Shown here piece after piece: positions 7,242 through 15,713 of a stretch of 38,115 bases of DNA. The stretch is taken from the NCBI GenBank assembly GCA_021372415.1, contig JAJFUM010000473.1, positions 1-38,115 on the forward strand, written 5' to 3'. Below the pieces are notes generated by a model, which made no database searches, had not been told where the DNA came from, and was given only the letters and a program-made list of their open reading frames with translations. A program made the translations under genes and the position numbers. Numbering within the stretch: position 1 is the stretch's first letter; each line of letters opens with the position of its first letter. This stretch comes from Deltaproteobacteria bacterium. Its GTDB lineage: Bacteria > Desulfobacterota > Syntrophia > Syntrophales > UBA5619.

Positions 7242-8630
7242 ATGATTACCGACAAGATCAAGCATCAAATCCGTTCCATCGTGGGGCCGGAGAACGCCCT
7301 GGATTCCGACCTGGACCGTTTCGGCTATTCCTACGATTCGTCCTACGTCCCCCTGCGGCCCGAAAACAGACCGGACCTGGTCGTCCGACCGCTGACTGCC
7401 CGGGAGGTTTCCTCGGTGATGGCACTGGCCTCGGAGCATGAGATTCCCGTCACACCGCGTGGGGCGGCGAGCGGGCGGACCGGCGGCAGCATCCCCCTAA
7501 GGGGAGGGATCTCCCTCTGTCTGGACCGGATGACCCGGATCGTCGAGCTCGACGAGGGCAACATGATGGTCACGGCCGAAGCGGGGGTCCGTACGATCGA
7601 CCTGTACAACCATTGCGCCGCCAAGGGGCTCTTCTTTCCGCCCGATCCGGCGAGTTGGAAGTTCTCGACGATCGGCGGCAACGTGGCCGAGAACGCCGGC
7701 GGCATGCGGGCCGTCAAGTACGGGGTGACGTCCAACTACGTCATGGGCCTTGAGGTGGTCCTTGCGGACGGGACGATCCTGAAGACCGGCGGCAAGGCGC
7801 TCAAGAACGTCACCGGCTACGATCTCAAGAGCCTCTTCACGGGGTCGGAGGGGACGCTCGGCATCATCACACAGGCTCTGCTCCGGCTTATCCCGATGCC
7901 GAAGAAGCGCGGAACCCTCCAGGTGATGTTCGGGTCCCTCGAGGAGGGCTGCGCGACGGTTCACCGGATGCTGCAGGCGGCGATCGTCCCGGCGGCCGCC
8001 GAGATCATGGACCGCTTCTCCCTGGAGGCCGTGGCAAAATACCGTGGGACGTCCCTCGATCCCACGGCGCAGGCCTGCCTGATCATGGAGATTGACGGGG
8101 AGAGCGACGAGGCCCTGGCCTCGCAGGCCAGGCAGATCCAGGCCGTGGCCGAGGGGTGCGGGGCACTCGCCTTCCGGGTGGCCCAATCACAGCAGGAGTC
8201 GGACGAACTTTGGGCCGCACGGCGCGGCCTGAGCTCGGCGGTGGCGTCCCTGGCGCCCACCCGGCTGGGCGAGGACATCTCGGTCCCGCGCGACGCCTTC
8301 CCTGAGGTGGTGCGCCGCATCCGGGTCATCTCCGAGAAATACGGCCTTCCCATCGCCGTGTACGGCCATGCCGGCGACGGCAACATCCACCCGTCGATCC
8401 TCTGCGACCTGGGCAACCCGGAGCAGGAGAAGCGGATCCACGGGGCCGTCGACGAGATCTTTGCGGCCGCCCTGGCCGTCGGAGGGACCCTCTCCGGCGA
8501 GCACGGTATCGGCATCACCAAACAGCCTTACATCACCCAGGCTCTGGGCGATGCCGGCATCAAGACCCTCATCGCCGTGAAGAAGGCCCTCGATCCGAAG
8601 GGAATCCTGAATCCCGGCAAGATCTGGTGA
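7242..8630 (+). CDS. glcD: FAD-linked oxidase, GlcD / D-lactate dehydrogenase type
   Basis: A 462-residue flavoprotein of the vanillyl-alcohol-oxidase/PCMH fold. The FAD-binding part carries PRGAASGRTGGSIP, PDPASWKFSTIGGNVAEN and GVTSNYVMGLEVVLADG. The C-terminal part has the metal-site motif YGHAGDGNIHPS and GGTLSGEHGIGITK, ending LDPKGILNPGKIW as in this family. It should oxidise a 2-hydroxy acid (glycolate, D-lactate or similar) and pass electrons to the Fe-S subunit encoded next. I use ATG 7242 (MITDKIKHQ) because GGAGGA lies 8 bases upstream; an in-frame ATG at 7182 would sit almost on the predicted transcription start. The downstream GlcF-type gene begins 23 bases later, so they form an operon. 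The exact substrate is unresolved. Confidence 0.88.
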   Translation: MITDKIKHQIRSIVGPENALDSDLDRFGYSYDSSYVPLRPENRPDLVVRPLTAREVSSVMALASEHEIPVTPRGAASGRTGGSIPLRGGISLCLDRMTRIVELDEGNMMVTAEAGVRTIDLYNHCAAKGLFFPPDPASWKFSTIGGNVAENAGGMRAVKYGVTSNYVMGLEVVLADGTILKTGGKALKNVTGYDLKSLFTGSEGTLGIITQALLRLIPMPKKRGTLQVMFGSLEEGCATVHRMLQAAIVPAAAEIMDRFSLEAVAKYRGTSLDPTAQACLIMEIDGESDEALASQARQIQAVAEGCGALAFRVAQSQQESDELWAARRGLSSAVASLAPTRLGEDISVPRDAFPEVVRRIRVISEKYGLPIAVYGHAGDGNIHPSILCDLGNPEQEKRIHGAVDEIFAAALAVGGTLSGEHGIGITKQPYITQALGDAGIKTLIAVKKALDPKGILNPGKIW

Positions 8631-8653
8631 GGGTCCTGAAGGAAGTCTGAACC

Positions 8654-9880
8654 ATGTATGAGAAACTGAACGAACCCCTGCTTCGGAGCGCGAGAAAGGC
8701 CGTGGCTCCCTGCGACCGCTGCGGCTCCTGCCTGACGGTCTGTCCCCTCTTCGGGGCGAAGGACGTGGAGGCCTCGAGCGCCCGGGGAAAGAACGCGATT
8801 ACCCGGGGCCTGGCCGATGGCGTCATCGAACCCGGACCGGATGTTCTCAAGGCCGTCAACTTCTGTCTTCTCTGCCGGGCCTGCGTCGACAACTGCCCGA
8901 GCAAGGTCCAGACCGACGAGGCCATGGTGGACGTGCGCCAGTACCTCTGGGAGAAGACCGGAGGGATGAACGCCAAGTACCGCGCCGTGGGCGGCTTCCT
9001 GAAGAACAACACTGTGGTGAAGCTGGCGGCCCGGTCGCTCGCCCTCTGTCGAAAGCTCGGCCTCAACAGGGTCTTCCCCTACGGCATGGCGCCGGACGAG
9101 TACACCCGGGCCCATTTCCTGGCTGCCTTCGCCGGGCCGGCGGCCCTTGGCCAGCCGGCCCCCCGGACCGACATCGACGTGAGGGCCTCAAGCCGGGTGG
9201 CCTACTTTCACGGATGCGGGATGCGGATGATGTTCCCTGAGGCCGCCTCCGAGACGCTCGAAATCCTGAAGGGCACGACCCGGCCGGCCCTCAGGGACAA
9301 CCTCTGCTGCGGCCTTCCCCATCTGGCCCACGGCCTCCGCGGCGATTTCCTCGCCCTCGCCAGAAAAAACATTGCCCTCTACGACGACGCCGACATCGTG
9401 GTGAGCGACTGCGCCAGCTGCGGCGGGACCCTCAAACATATGGCGGCCTGGTTCGCCGACGATCCCCTGTGGCGGGACCGGGCAACGGCCTTCAGCCGCA
9501 AGGTCATGGACCTGACGGAATACCTCGTGAAGGTCGGCTACCGGCCGCGCCTCAAGGTGGATGCCCTGCTCACCTACCACGACCCCTGCCATCTGGTGCG
9601 GGGGCAGGGGATCCGGTCCGAGCCGCGCGATCTCCTCAGGGCCACCGGGCGGTTCGTCGAGATGCGGGACCCCGACACCTGCTGCGGGGGGGCTGGGTCC
9701 TTCCACATGGACTATCCCGCTGTTGCAGCCAAGATCCTCGGGAAGAAGCGCCGAAACATCGAGGAGAGCGGCGCCCAGGTCGTGGTGACCGGCTGCCCCG
9801 GCTGCCTGATCCAACTGAACAAGGCCGCCAAGGCCGGCAAGGGCCGCTTCAAGGCCATGCACATCAGCCAGGTCATTTGA
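8654..9880 (+). CDS. glcF: GlcF-type iron-sulfur subunit of 2-hydroxyacid oxidase
   Basis: Two ferredoxin-type 4Fe-4S motifs lie near the N-terminus: C20-x2-C23-x2-C26-x3-C30-P and C71-x2-C74-x2-C77-x3-C81-P. Two cysteine-rich CCG domains follow: one with FHGCG, CCGLPHLAHG and DCASCGGTLKH, the second with TYHDPCHLVRGQG, CCGGAGSFHMD and TGCPGCLIQL. This is the architecture of GlcF and related lactate or glycolate oxidase subunits, which accept electrons from the flavoprotein and hand them to the quinone pool or a heterodisulfide-reductase-like acceptor. GAAGGAAG precedes the ATG by about 8 bases. It lies 23 bases after the flavoprotein gene. The membrane partner, if any, is not in this window. 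Confidence 0.88.
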   Translation: MYEKLNEPLLRSARKAVAPCDRCGSCLTVCPLFGAKDVEASSARGKNAITRGLADGVIEPGPDVLKAVNFCLLCRACVDNCPSKVQTDEAMVDVRQYLWEKTGGMNAKYRAVGGFLKNNTVVKLAARSLALCRKLGLNRVFPYGMAPDEYTRAHFLAAFAGPAALGQPAPRTDIDVRASSRVAYFHGCGMRMMFPEAASETLEILKGTTRPALRDNLCCGLPHLAHGLRGDFLALARKNIALYDDADIVVSDCASCGGTLKHMAAWFADDPLWRDRATAFSRKVMDLTEYLVKVGYRPRLKVDALLTYHDPCHLVRGQGIRSEPRDLLRATGRFVEMRDPDTCCGGAGSFHMDYPAVAAKILGKKRRNIEESGAQVVVTGCPGCLIQLNKAAKAGKGRFKAMHISQVI

Positions 9881-9959
9881 CGCCACGTCGCTCCGTCGCG
9901 CCGGGGTCCACAAGGGCGAGGCCAGACACGGCGGGGCCGATCCTACCGGAAGATTTCGA

Positions 9960-9988
9960 TTGACAAAAGGGCCCTTCGGCGTTACCTC
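9960..9988 (+). promoter_or_regulatory. Probable sigma70 promoter of the aldolase-PFK-uxaC cluster
   Basis: TTGACA at 9960-9965 is perfect. The -10 is weaker: TTACCT at 9982-9987 with a 16-base spacer, or TACCTC at 9983 with 17. It starts a cluster of three same-strand genes with short gaps. Confidence 0.45.
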
Positions 9989-10039
9989 TTTAGAGTATTC
10001 CCTGATATATCAACTCTTTAAGCGGTCAGGAGGTGCGAT

Positions 10040-11074
10040 ATGGCTGGTTATGAGGTCGGCGGTTATCGTTTCGATCTGAACCGATTCTTTCCCAGGGGCC
10101 TCTTCGACTCAGTGAGCGAGGTCCGAGTGGCCGATCCCGGTATCATCCTGGCGGAGGCCAAGTCCAGGAAGAGGAGAAGGAAACTCACCAAGGACGGGAA
10201 ACTCGTGATCCTGGCTGCCGATCATCCGGGCCGGATGATCACCAAATCCGAGGACGATCCGATTGCCATGGGGGACCGGCATGAGTACCTTGGCCGGGTC
10301 CTGAGGGTCGTGACCGACCCGGCGGTAGACGGGATCATGGCGACCACGGACATCATCGAGGATCTCTTTATCGTCAATCACCTGGTCAAGAAAGGCGGCG
10401 GCCCCTCGTTCCTGGACGAGAAGGTCATGATGGGCTCCATGAACCGGGGCGGGCTCTCCGGCGCCCTCTTCGAGATGGACGACACCTTCACCTGCTTTTC
10501 CGTGGAGAGCATCCGGCTCCTGAACCTGGATGCCGCCAAGATGATGTTCCGGCTGGACGTGACCAGCCGTGAGGCCGGCAGGACCATGCTGGCCTGCGCC
10601 CAGGCGATCAACGAGCTCAACCGTCACGAGATTCCCATTTTTCTGGAACCCCTTTATGTCCTCTCCGAGGGCTACAAGATGCAGAAGACCGTCTTCGAAA
10701 TGGTCAAGATCATCGGCGTGGCCTCGGCCATGGGGGATTCCACCCGAAACCTCTGGCTCAAGATTCCCTATGGCGAGAACTACGGCCGGATCGTAAAGGC
10801 GACGACGCTCCCCCTCCTGATGCTGGGCGGGGAATCGAAGGGGGATCCCACGGGGGCGATCGGCGAATTCGTCGAGGGGATGAGGGCCGGGGCGAATGTC
10901 CGGGGGGCCCTGGTGGGAAGGAATGTCCTCTTCCCGGGGAAAGACGATCCGCTGGCGGCGGCTCTGGCTGTGGACAAGGTGATCCACTCGGGCTATACCA
11001 AGGAACGGGCCGTGGAATTCCTGATGGCCAGCCGGGACCTGAACCTCGATACCCTGACCCGCTACATCCGGTGA
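10040..11074 (+). CDS. Cgl0159-like (beta/alpha)8 aldolase-family protein
   Basis: The sequence matches the pattern I recall for the Cgl0159-like family of (beta/alpha)8 proteins related to class I aldolases: KLVILAADHPGRMI, DPIAMGDRHEYLGRVL, VDGIMATTDIIEDLF, KVMMGSMNRGGLSGALFEMDD, IFLEPLY, LWLKIPYG, LPLLMLGGE and GALVGRNVLFP. Lys in LWLKIPYG lies where class I aldolases often carry the Schiff-base Lys, but I cannot prove it is catalytic. My recollection is that the Corynebacterium namesake lies in an inositol-catabolism cluster. Here it precedes a phosphofructokinase and glucuronate isomerase, which fits cleavage of a phosphorylated sugar or sugar acid; that is inference. AGGAGGT sits about 6 bases before ATG 10040. 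It is 344 residues, with an N-terminal extension of about 40 residues before the core. Confidence 0.7.
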   Translation: MAGYEVGGYRFDLNRFFPRGLFDSVSEVRVADPGIILAEAKSRKRRRKLTKDGKLVILAADHPGRMITKSEDDPIAMGDRHEYLGRVLRVVTDPAVDGIMATTDIIEDLFIVNHLVKKGGGPSFLDEKVMMGSMNRGGLSGALFEMDDTFTCFSVESIRLLNLDAAKMMFRLDVTSREAGRTMLACAQAINELNRHEIPIFLEPLYVLSEGYKMQKTVFEMVKIIGVASAMGDSTRNLWLKIPYGENYGRIVKATTLPLLMLGGESKGDPTGAIGEFVEGMRAGANVRGALVGRNVLFPGKDDPLAAALAVDKVIHSGYTKERAVEFLMASRDLNLDTLTRYIR

Positions 11075-11137
11075 CGAGGCGCCGAGGAGGCGGCCACGCC
11101 TTATAGGTCAGGAAACTCCTGTCCCGATGGGGGGAAA

Positions 11138-12364
11138 ATGAAGGGGAACTGTATCGTTGCACAGAGCGGCGGTCCGACGGCGGTCATCAACGCGAGCGCC
11201 TGCGGCGTCATCCAGGAGGCGATGCGCCATCCCGCAATCGAGGGAATCTACGGGGCCCACAACGGGATCCTGGGGATCCTGAACGAGCGGATCTTCGACA
11301 TCCGAAAGGAAGATCCCGCTATCGTCGAGGGCCTCAGGACGACGCCTTCGGCGGCCTTGGGCTCCTGCCGGTACAAGGTCAAGAGCGAGGCCGATTACGG
11401 GAAGATCCTGACCGTCTTCAAGAAGTACAACATCCGCTATTTCTTCTATATCGGGGGAAACGATTCCCAGGACACGGCCGACAAGGTCAACCGGCTTGCC
11501 CTGAAGGAAGGCTACGGGATCCGGGTCATCGGCGTTCCCAAGACCATCGACAACGATCTGGCCTATACGGACCACTGTCCCGGCTACGGGAGCGTCGTCA
11601 AGTACCTGGCCACCATGACCTTGGAGGCGGGCAGGGACACCGAGGCCCTCTACACGGCCGACACGGTCAACGTCATCGAGGCGATGGGCCGCAACGCCGG
11701 CTGGATCGCCGCCGGGACGGCCCTGGCCAAGCGGGACGAGTTCGACGCTCCGCACATCATCCTCCTGCCCGAGGTCCCGTTCGACCCGGAGGCTTTCAAG
11801 GCGCGCCTCCGCCATTTTCTTTCGAAAATCGGCTATGCTGTCGTGGTCGTCTCGGAGGGGACCCGGCGGGCCGACGGGTCCTACATCTCCGAACAGAAGG
11901 GCGAGTTTGCCAAGGACTCCTTCGGCCACACCCAGTTGGGCGGTGCGGCGAACTTCATCAAGGACCTGATCGAACGGGAGGTCAAGGTCAAGTCACGCTT
12001 CGCCATCCCCTCGACGATGCAGCGCAACGGAATCCACCTTGCCTCCCTCACCGATTCCCGGGAGGCCTACGGGGTGGGGAAGAGGGCCGTCGAATGCGCC
12101 GCCGACGGCGTCTCAGGGAAAATGGTGGCCCTCAAGAGACTGTCCGATTCCCCTTATCGCTGCGACTACGATCTGGTGGACCTTTCCCTGGTGGCCAACG
12201 GGGAGAAGGCCTTTCCCCGGGAATGGATCAGCCCGGACGGCTTCTTTGTCACGGAGGCATTTCTCCGGTATGCCCGGCCCCTGATCCAGGGGGAGGTGGC
12301 GCCCGTCATCGAGGACGGCATCCCCCGCTTTTCCAGGTTCAAGAGGTATTTTGTCACTGTCTGA
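11138..12364 (+). CDS. 6-phosphofructokinase family, pyrophosphate-type signature
   Basis: PfkA-family protein with the N-terminal phosphate-binding loop QSGGPTAVINAS, YIGGNDSQDTADK (106-118) and the catalytic loop PKTIDND (134-140, base Asp138). ATP-dependent enzymes usually have GGDGS and PGTIDND. The acidic residue in GGND and Lys135 are the signatures of PPi-dependent phosphofructokinases, so the likely reaction is fructose-6-phosphate plus PPi to fructose-1,6-bisphosphate plus phosphate, reversible in vivo. Other family motifs are EAMGRNAGWIAAGTAL and the substrate segment LGGAANF. At 408 residues it has the length of the longer PPi-type bacterial group. It lies 63 bases after the aldolase-like gene, and its end overlaps the longest open frame of the next gene. 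Confidence 0.88.
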   Translation: MKGNCIVAQSGGPTAVINASACGVIQEAMRHPAIEGIYGAHNGILGILNERIFDIRKEDPAIVEGLRTTPSAALGSCRYKVKSEADYGKILTVFKKYNIRYFFYIGGNDSQDTADKVNRLALKEGYGIRVIGVPKTIDNDLAYTDHCPGYGSVVKYLATMTLEAGRDTEALYTADTVNVIEAMGRNAGWIAAGTALAKRDEFDAPHIILLPEVPFDPEAFKARLRHFLSKIGYAVVVVSEGTRRADGSYISEQKGEFAKDSFGHTQLGGAANFIKDLIEREVKVKSRFAIPSTMQRNGIHLASLTDSREAYGVGKRAVECAADGVSGKMVALKRLSDSPYRCDYDLVDLSLVANGEKAFPREWISPDGFFVTEAFLRYARPLIQGEVAPVIEDGIPRFSRFKRYFVTV

Positions 12365-12398
12365 CGCTCGGGACGAGCCAATGGGAGAGGAGGGACCA

Positions 12399-13814
12399 AT
12401 GACTGCAATGATCCATGACGACTTTCTGCTCCGCAACGAAACAGCCAGGAGGCTCTACCACGGATACGCCGAGGGAATGGGGATTTTCGATTACCACTGC
12501 CACATCCCGCCGAGGGATATCGCCGAGGACCGAAGGTTCGACAACCTGACACAGATCTGGCTCGCCGGGGACCATTACAAGTGGCGGGCCATGCGGGCCA
12601 ACGGGGTGAATGAGCGGTTCATCACCGGCAATGCCTCGGACTGGGAGAAATTCCTGTCCTGGGCCGAGACTCTGCCCGGGACCGTGCGGAATCCCTTATA
12701 CCAGTGGAGTTATCTGGAATTGGACCGCTATTTCGGTGTCCGCGACACCCTCCTGAACGAAGCAACTGCAAAAACGGTCTACGAGCGGTGCAGCGAGATG
12801 CTCCGGACCGAGGCCTTCGCCGTCCGGAATCTCATCCGGAGGATGAACGTCAAGGTCCTCTGCACGACCGACGATCCGGCGGACGATCTGCAATACCACC
12901 GGAAGCTCCGGGAGGATGGCTTCGAGGTGAAGGTCCTGCCTGCCTTCCGGCCTGACCGGGCCATGGCGGTGGAGTCGGCCGAGTCCTTCAATACCTGGGT
13001 CCTCCGGCTGGAGAAGGCTGCGGACGTCGAGATCTGGAATTACCATACCTACCTGGAGGCCCTGAAAAAACGCCACGATTTCTTCCACGAGGCGGGCTGC
13101 CGGATCTCGGACCACGGCTTGGAGACGGCCTATGTGGAGGATTACACGGACGGGGAAGTGGGGGGCATCTTCGAGAAGATCCGGAGCGGCACAGACCTCG
13201 ATGAGGGAGAGATCCGCAAGTTCAAATCGGCCCTGATGTTCGAACTGGCGGCCATGGATGCCGAGAAGGGGTGGGCCCACCAACTCCATTTCGGGGCCCT
13301 GAGGAACGTCAATACCCGGATGGCCGCCAAACTGGGACCCGATACGGGGTACGATTCGATGGGCGATTGTGCCATCGCGGCCCCGCTGGCCAAGTTTCTG
13401 AACCGTCTGGATGCCGCGGACCGCCTCCCCAAGGTGATCCTCTTCAATGTCAACCCCAAAGACAACGAGGTCCTCGCCACGATGGCCGGCAATTTCCAGG
13501 ACGGCAACATGGTAGCCAAGATGCAGTTCGGCCCGGCCTGGTGGTTCCTGGATCAGAAGAAGGGGATGACGGCGCAGCTCGACGCCCTGTCGAACGTGGG
13601 TTTGCTCAGCCGCTTCGTCGGGATGGTCACCGATTCGAGGAGTTTCCTCTCCTATCCGCGGCACGAATACTTCCGGAGGCTTCTGTGCAACCTCCTGGGG
13701 ACCGACGTGGAGGGAGGGGAGATCTTCGAGGAGATCGATACCCTGGGCCGGATGGTCCAGGACATCTGCTTCCACAACGCCGTCCGGTATTTCGGCATCG
13801 ACTCCCCCAAGTGA
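12399..13814 (+). CDS. uxaC: Glucuronate (uronate) isomerase
   Basis: A 471-residue protein of the uronate isomerase family (amidohydrolase fold). It begins IHDDFLLRNETARRLYHGYAE and has the metal-binding FDYHCHIPPRDIAED, LAGDHYKWRAMRANGV, VLCTTDDPADDL, QLHFGALRNVNTRM and LGPDTGYDSMGD. The family interconverts D-glucuronate with D-fructuronate and D-galacturonate with D-tagaturonate. I choose ATG 12399 because GAGAGGAGGG lies just upstream; the frame is open to 12351 but that would overlap the phosphofructokinase end. It is the last gene of the cluster. No uxaB, uxuA, kdgK or kdgA follows, so the uronate pathway is not complete here; the isomerase may act on another sugar acid or depend on genes elsewhere. 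Confidence 0.92.
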   Translation: MTAMIHDDFLLRNETARRLYHGYAEGMGIFDYHCHIPPRDIAEDRRFDNLTQIWLAGDHYKWRAMRANGVNERFITGNASDWEKFLSWAETLPGTVRNPLYQWSYLELDRYFGVRDTLLNEATAKTVYERCSEMLRTEAFAVRNLIRRMNVKVLCTTDDPADDLQYHRKLREDGFEVKVLPAFRPDRAMAVESAESFNTWVLRLEKAADVEIWNYHTYLEALKKRHDFFHEAGCRISDHGLETAYVEDYTDGEVGGIFEKIRSGTDLDEGEIRKFKSALMFELAAMDAEKGWAHQLHFGALRNVNTRMAAKLGPDTGYDSMGDCAIAAPLAKFLNRLDAADRLPKVILFNVNPKDNEVLATMAGNFQDGNMVAKMQFGPAWWFLDQKKGMTAQLDALSNVGLLSRFVGMVTDSRSFLSYPRHEYFRRLLCNLLGTDVEGGEIFEEIDTLGRMVQDICFHNAVRYFGIDSPK

Positions 13815-13893
13815 AAGGGGCGTATGAAAATCGTAGCCCTTCCACGTGTGGGACATTTTTGGACCCTGCATTTCCCCGCTCCGCTAACTGAAT

Positions 13894-13939
13894 AGTAAAA
13901 AGGAAGGGGCGGGTTCCGGTCTAAAAGGGATCCCGCCCC
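13894..13939 (-). terminator. Probable intrinsic terminator of the degP-like gene
   Basis: Read on the minus strand, stem GGGGCGGG with CCCGCCCC (13932-13939 with 13906-13913), extended by TCC/GGA after one mismatch, is followed by TTCCTTTTTACT. On the plus strand there is no T-run. Confidence 0.5.
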
Positions 13940-13987
13940 CTCACCGGCGGGGGTGCCGTTAGGCTCCGGCTTGGGGGGCGGGATCCC
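13927..13987. repeat. 14-bp perfect inverted repeat competing with the terminator hairpin
   Basis: GGGATCCCGCCCCC (13927-13940) is perfectly complementary to 13974-13987. It shares 13932-13939 with the neighbouring terminator stem, so the two structures exclude each other. It lies between convergent uxaC and the protease gene. Confidence 0.6.
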
Positions 13988-14013
13988 GGGGTTGGATAAT
14001 TGAGAGGCTGCTT

Positions 14014-14058
14014 CATCCGGGCCAGGCGGGCGGTCATTTGGCCGGCCTGGCCCGGATG
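14014..14058. repeat. 14-bp perfect hairpin just after the degP-like gene
   Basis: CATCCGGGCCAGGC (14014-14027) pairs perfectly with GCCTGGCCCGGATG (14045-14058) around a 17-base loop, starting 6 bases beyond the minus-strand stop codon at 14065. No T-run follows on either strand, so it is more likely to stabilise a transcript end or pause polymerase than to be a standard terminator. Confidence 0.65.
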
Positions 14059-14064
14059 TGTGTG

Positions 14065-15519
14065 TTATCGGGGTGTTACCGCGACAAAGAGGCTCCCGGT
14101 CCCCCTCTGGATGAGCAGCAGGATGCTCTCCTGCCCCTTGGTCTGTTCAAGCTTCCGCATGAACTCCTCCACATTCTTGACCGGTTTGCGGTTGACCTCC
14201 CGGATCACGTCTCCGGCCTGGAGCATGGCCTCGGCCGCGGCGCTCCCCGGCTCGACCTGGGTCACGACGACCCCGGCCGCCCCCTTGATGCCCAGTTCCC
14301 GGGCGATCTGGGGCGTGAGGTCCTGGACCCCGATCCCCAGGGTCTTGTGGGCCGGTGCGGCCTTGGCCGTTTCAACGGCCTTCTCCTCCATCTCTGCCAC
14401 CCTCACCTGACGGTCGAGTGTCTTGCCGTCCCTAAGGAGCGTCACTGTGACGGCCTTGCCCACCGGTGTCGCGGCGACGATCCGGGGCAGTTCCTTCGAG
14501 TCGGCGACCGGCTTGCCGTCGAACGCCACGATCAGGTCTCCCGCTTCGATCCCAGCCTTTTCGGCCGGCCCGCCGGGATTGACGGAGGCGACCAGGGCTC
14601 CCTTCTTCTCCTTCAGACCAAAGGCCTTGGCCAGCTCCGGCGTCACGTCTTGGATGGCAACGCCCAGCAGACCCCGGGTCACGTGGCCGTGTTTCTGGAG
14701 CTGAGGGGCGATCTCCTTGGCCATGTTGATAGGAATTGCGAAGCCAATGCCCTGGCCGGAGGCGATGATCGCCGTGTTGATGCCGACCACCTGCCCCTGC
14801 AGATTGATCAGGGGCCCGCCGCTGTTGCCGGGATTGATCGAGGCATCGGTCTGGATAAAGTTGTCGTAGGGTCCCGAGCCGATGACCCGGCCCTTGGCGC
14901 TGACGATCCCTGCGGTCACCGTCTGTTCCAGTCCGAAGGGGCTGCCCACGGCCACCACCCAGCTGCCCACCTTAAGGGCGTCCGAATCGCCCAGGGTGAG
15001 GGGATGAAGAGCCGAGGATGCCTCGACCTTGATAAGGGCCAGGTCGGTCTTGGGGTCGCGACCGACGATCCGCCCGGCCAACTCGTCGCCCCCGGCGAGC
15101 TTCACCTTTATCTGATCGGCCCCCTCGACGACGTGGTTGTTGGTCAGGATGTACCCCTCGCGGTTTATGATGAAACCGGAGCCGACGCCCTCCTGGCGCC
15201 TCTCGGGCGGATTCATACCGAAGGGTCCGAAGAAATCCTCGAAGGGGTTCCGGCCACCAAAGGGGTTCCCCTGGAAGCCTCGGAAATCGGCGCCCTGGAC
15301 CTTCTTGACGACCTGGATGTTTACGACGCCGGGACGGACCTGCTCGGCTAGGTCGCTGAAGGTGGCCGGGACCATCTGTGTCTGGGGTGCCGTCGGAACG
15401 ATTGCCTGCGCGGCCTTTGCATCCGACGAGGCGGTGGCCGACAAGCCGTACCCGATGCCCAGGACGGTGACGATCAGCAGCACCGCCAAAACGATCTTTA
15501 TGGTTCGATTGGTATTCAT
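14065..15519 (-). CDS. degQ: Periplasmic DegP/DegQ (HtrA) serine protease with two PDZ domains
   Basis: The 484-residue protein has an N-terminal membrane/signal segment (IKIVLAVLLIVTVLGIGYGL), then a trypsin-like domain with the catalytic triad visible: His129 in ILTNNHVV, Asp159 in KTDLALIKV and Ser233 in NPGNSGGPL. The loop GNPFGGRNPFEDFFGPFG is typical of DegP/DegQ. Two PDZ domains follow (LGVAIQDVTPELAKAFGL and LGIGVQDLTPQIARELGI). It degrades or refolds damaged periplasmic proteins. A strong AAGGAGG precedes ATG 15519. Upstream an inverted repeat overlaps a -10-like TATACT, suggesting regulation. The gene is transcribed alone: terminators lie on both sides. The choice between DegP and DegQ is uncertain. 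Confidence 0.93.
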   Translation of the reverse strand: MNTNRTIKIVLAVLLIVTVLGIGYGLSATASSDAKAAQAIVPTAPQTQMVPATFSDLAEQVRPGVVNIQVVKKVQGADFRGFQGNPFGGRNPFEDFFGPFGMNPPERRQEGVGSGFIINREGYILTNNHVVEGADQIKVKLAGGDELAGRIVGRDPKTDLALIKVEASSALHPLTLGDSDALKVGSWVVAVGSPFGLEQTVTAGIVSAKGRVIGSGPYDNFIQTDASINPGNSGGPLINLQGQVVGINTAIIASGQGIGFAIPINMAKEIAPQLQKHGHVTRGLLGVAIQDVTPELAKAFGLKEKKGALVASVNPGGPAEKAGIEAGDLIVAFDGKPVADSKELPRIVAATPVGKAVTVTLLRDGKTLDRQVRVAEMEEKAVETAKAAPAHKTLGIGVQDLTPQIARELGIKGAAGVVVTQVEPGSAAAEAMLQAGDVIREVNRKPVKNVEEFMRKLEQTKGQESILLLIQRGTGSLFVAVTPR

Positions 15520-15565
15520 GATCGATCCTCCTTGTGGAAATTAAGGGCCGGTTTCTTCGGCCTTT

Positions 15566-15588
15566 GGTTCCAGTATAGGGATGGAACC
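15566..15588 (-). promoter_or_regulatory. Inverted repeat over a -10-like box upstream of degQ
   Basis: GGTTCCA (15566-15572) and TGGAACC (15582-15588) form a perfect 7-bp inverted repeat with a 9-base centre. The centre carries minus-strand TATACT (15572-15577), about 50 bases before the degQ ATG. No clear -35 is visible, so it may need an activator or be a repressor site. Confidence 0.35.
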
Positions 15589-15644
15589 TGACGGGAGGAT
15601 GACCGGAAGATTACCTTTTGGTCATGTAGCCTCGGTGATCCATG

Positions 15645-15687
15645 AAAAAGGCCGCCCGTGCCGCTCTGGGACGGCGTTGGGGCGGCC
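15645..15687 (-). terminator. Intrinsic terminator after the 66-residue ORF
   Basis: On the minus strand, stem GGCCGCCC/GGGCGGCC (15680-15687 with 15650-15657), with an inner GCCG/CGGC, is followed at once by five T (15645-15649). It lies between the small ORF and degQ and separates the two transcripts. Confidence 0.65.
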
Positions 15688-15713
15688 CGAAAAGGGCGAC
15701 TCTCGGGGATGCT

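Noticed and set aside
7182-7244. ATG 7182 as start of the GlcD-type oxidase
   Set aside because: It is about 5 bases from the predicted transcription start and lacks a Shine-Dalgarno; ATG 7242 has GGAGGA and fits the family N-terminus.
14038-15351. Plus-strand open frame of 437 codons
   Set aside because: It lies opposite the degQ gene, whose protease triad and PDZ domains are unmistakable. High GC leaves long antisense frames open.
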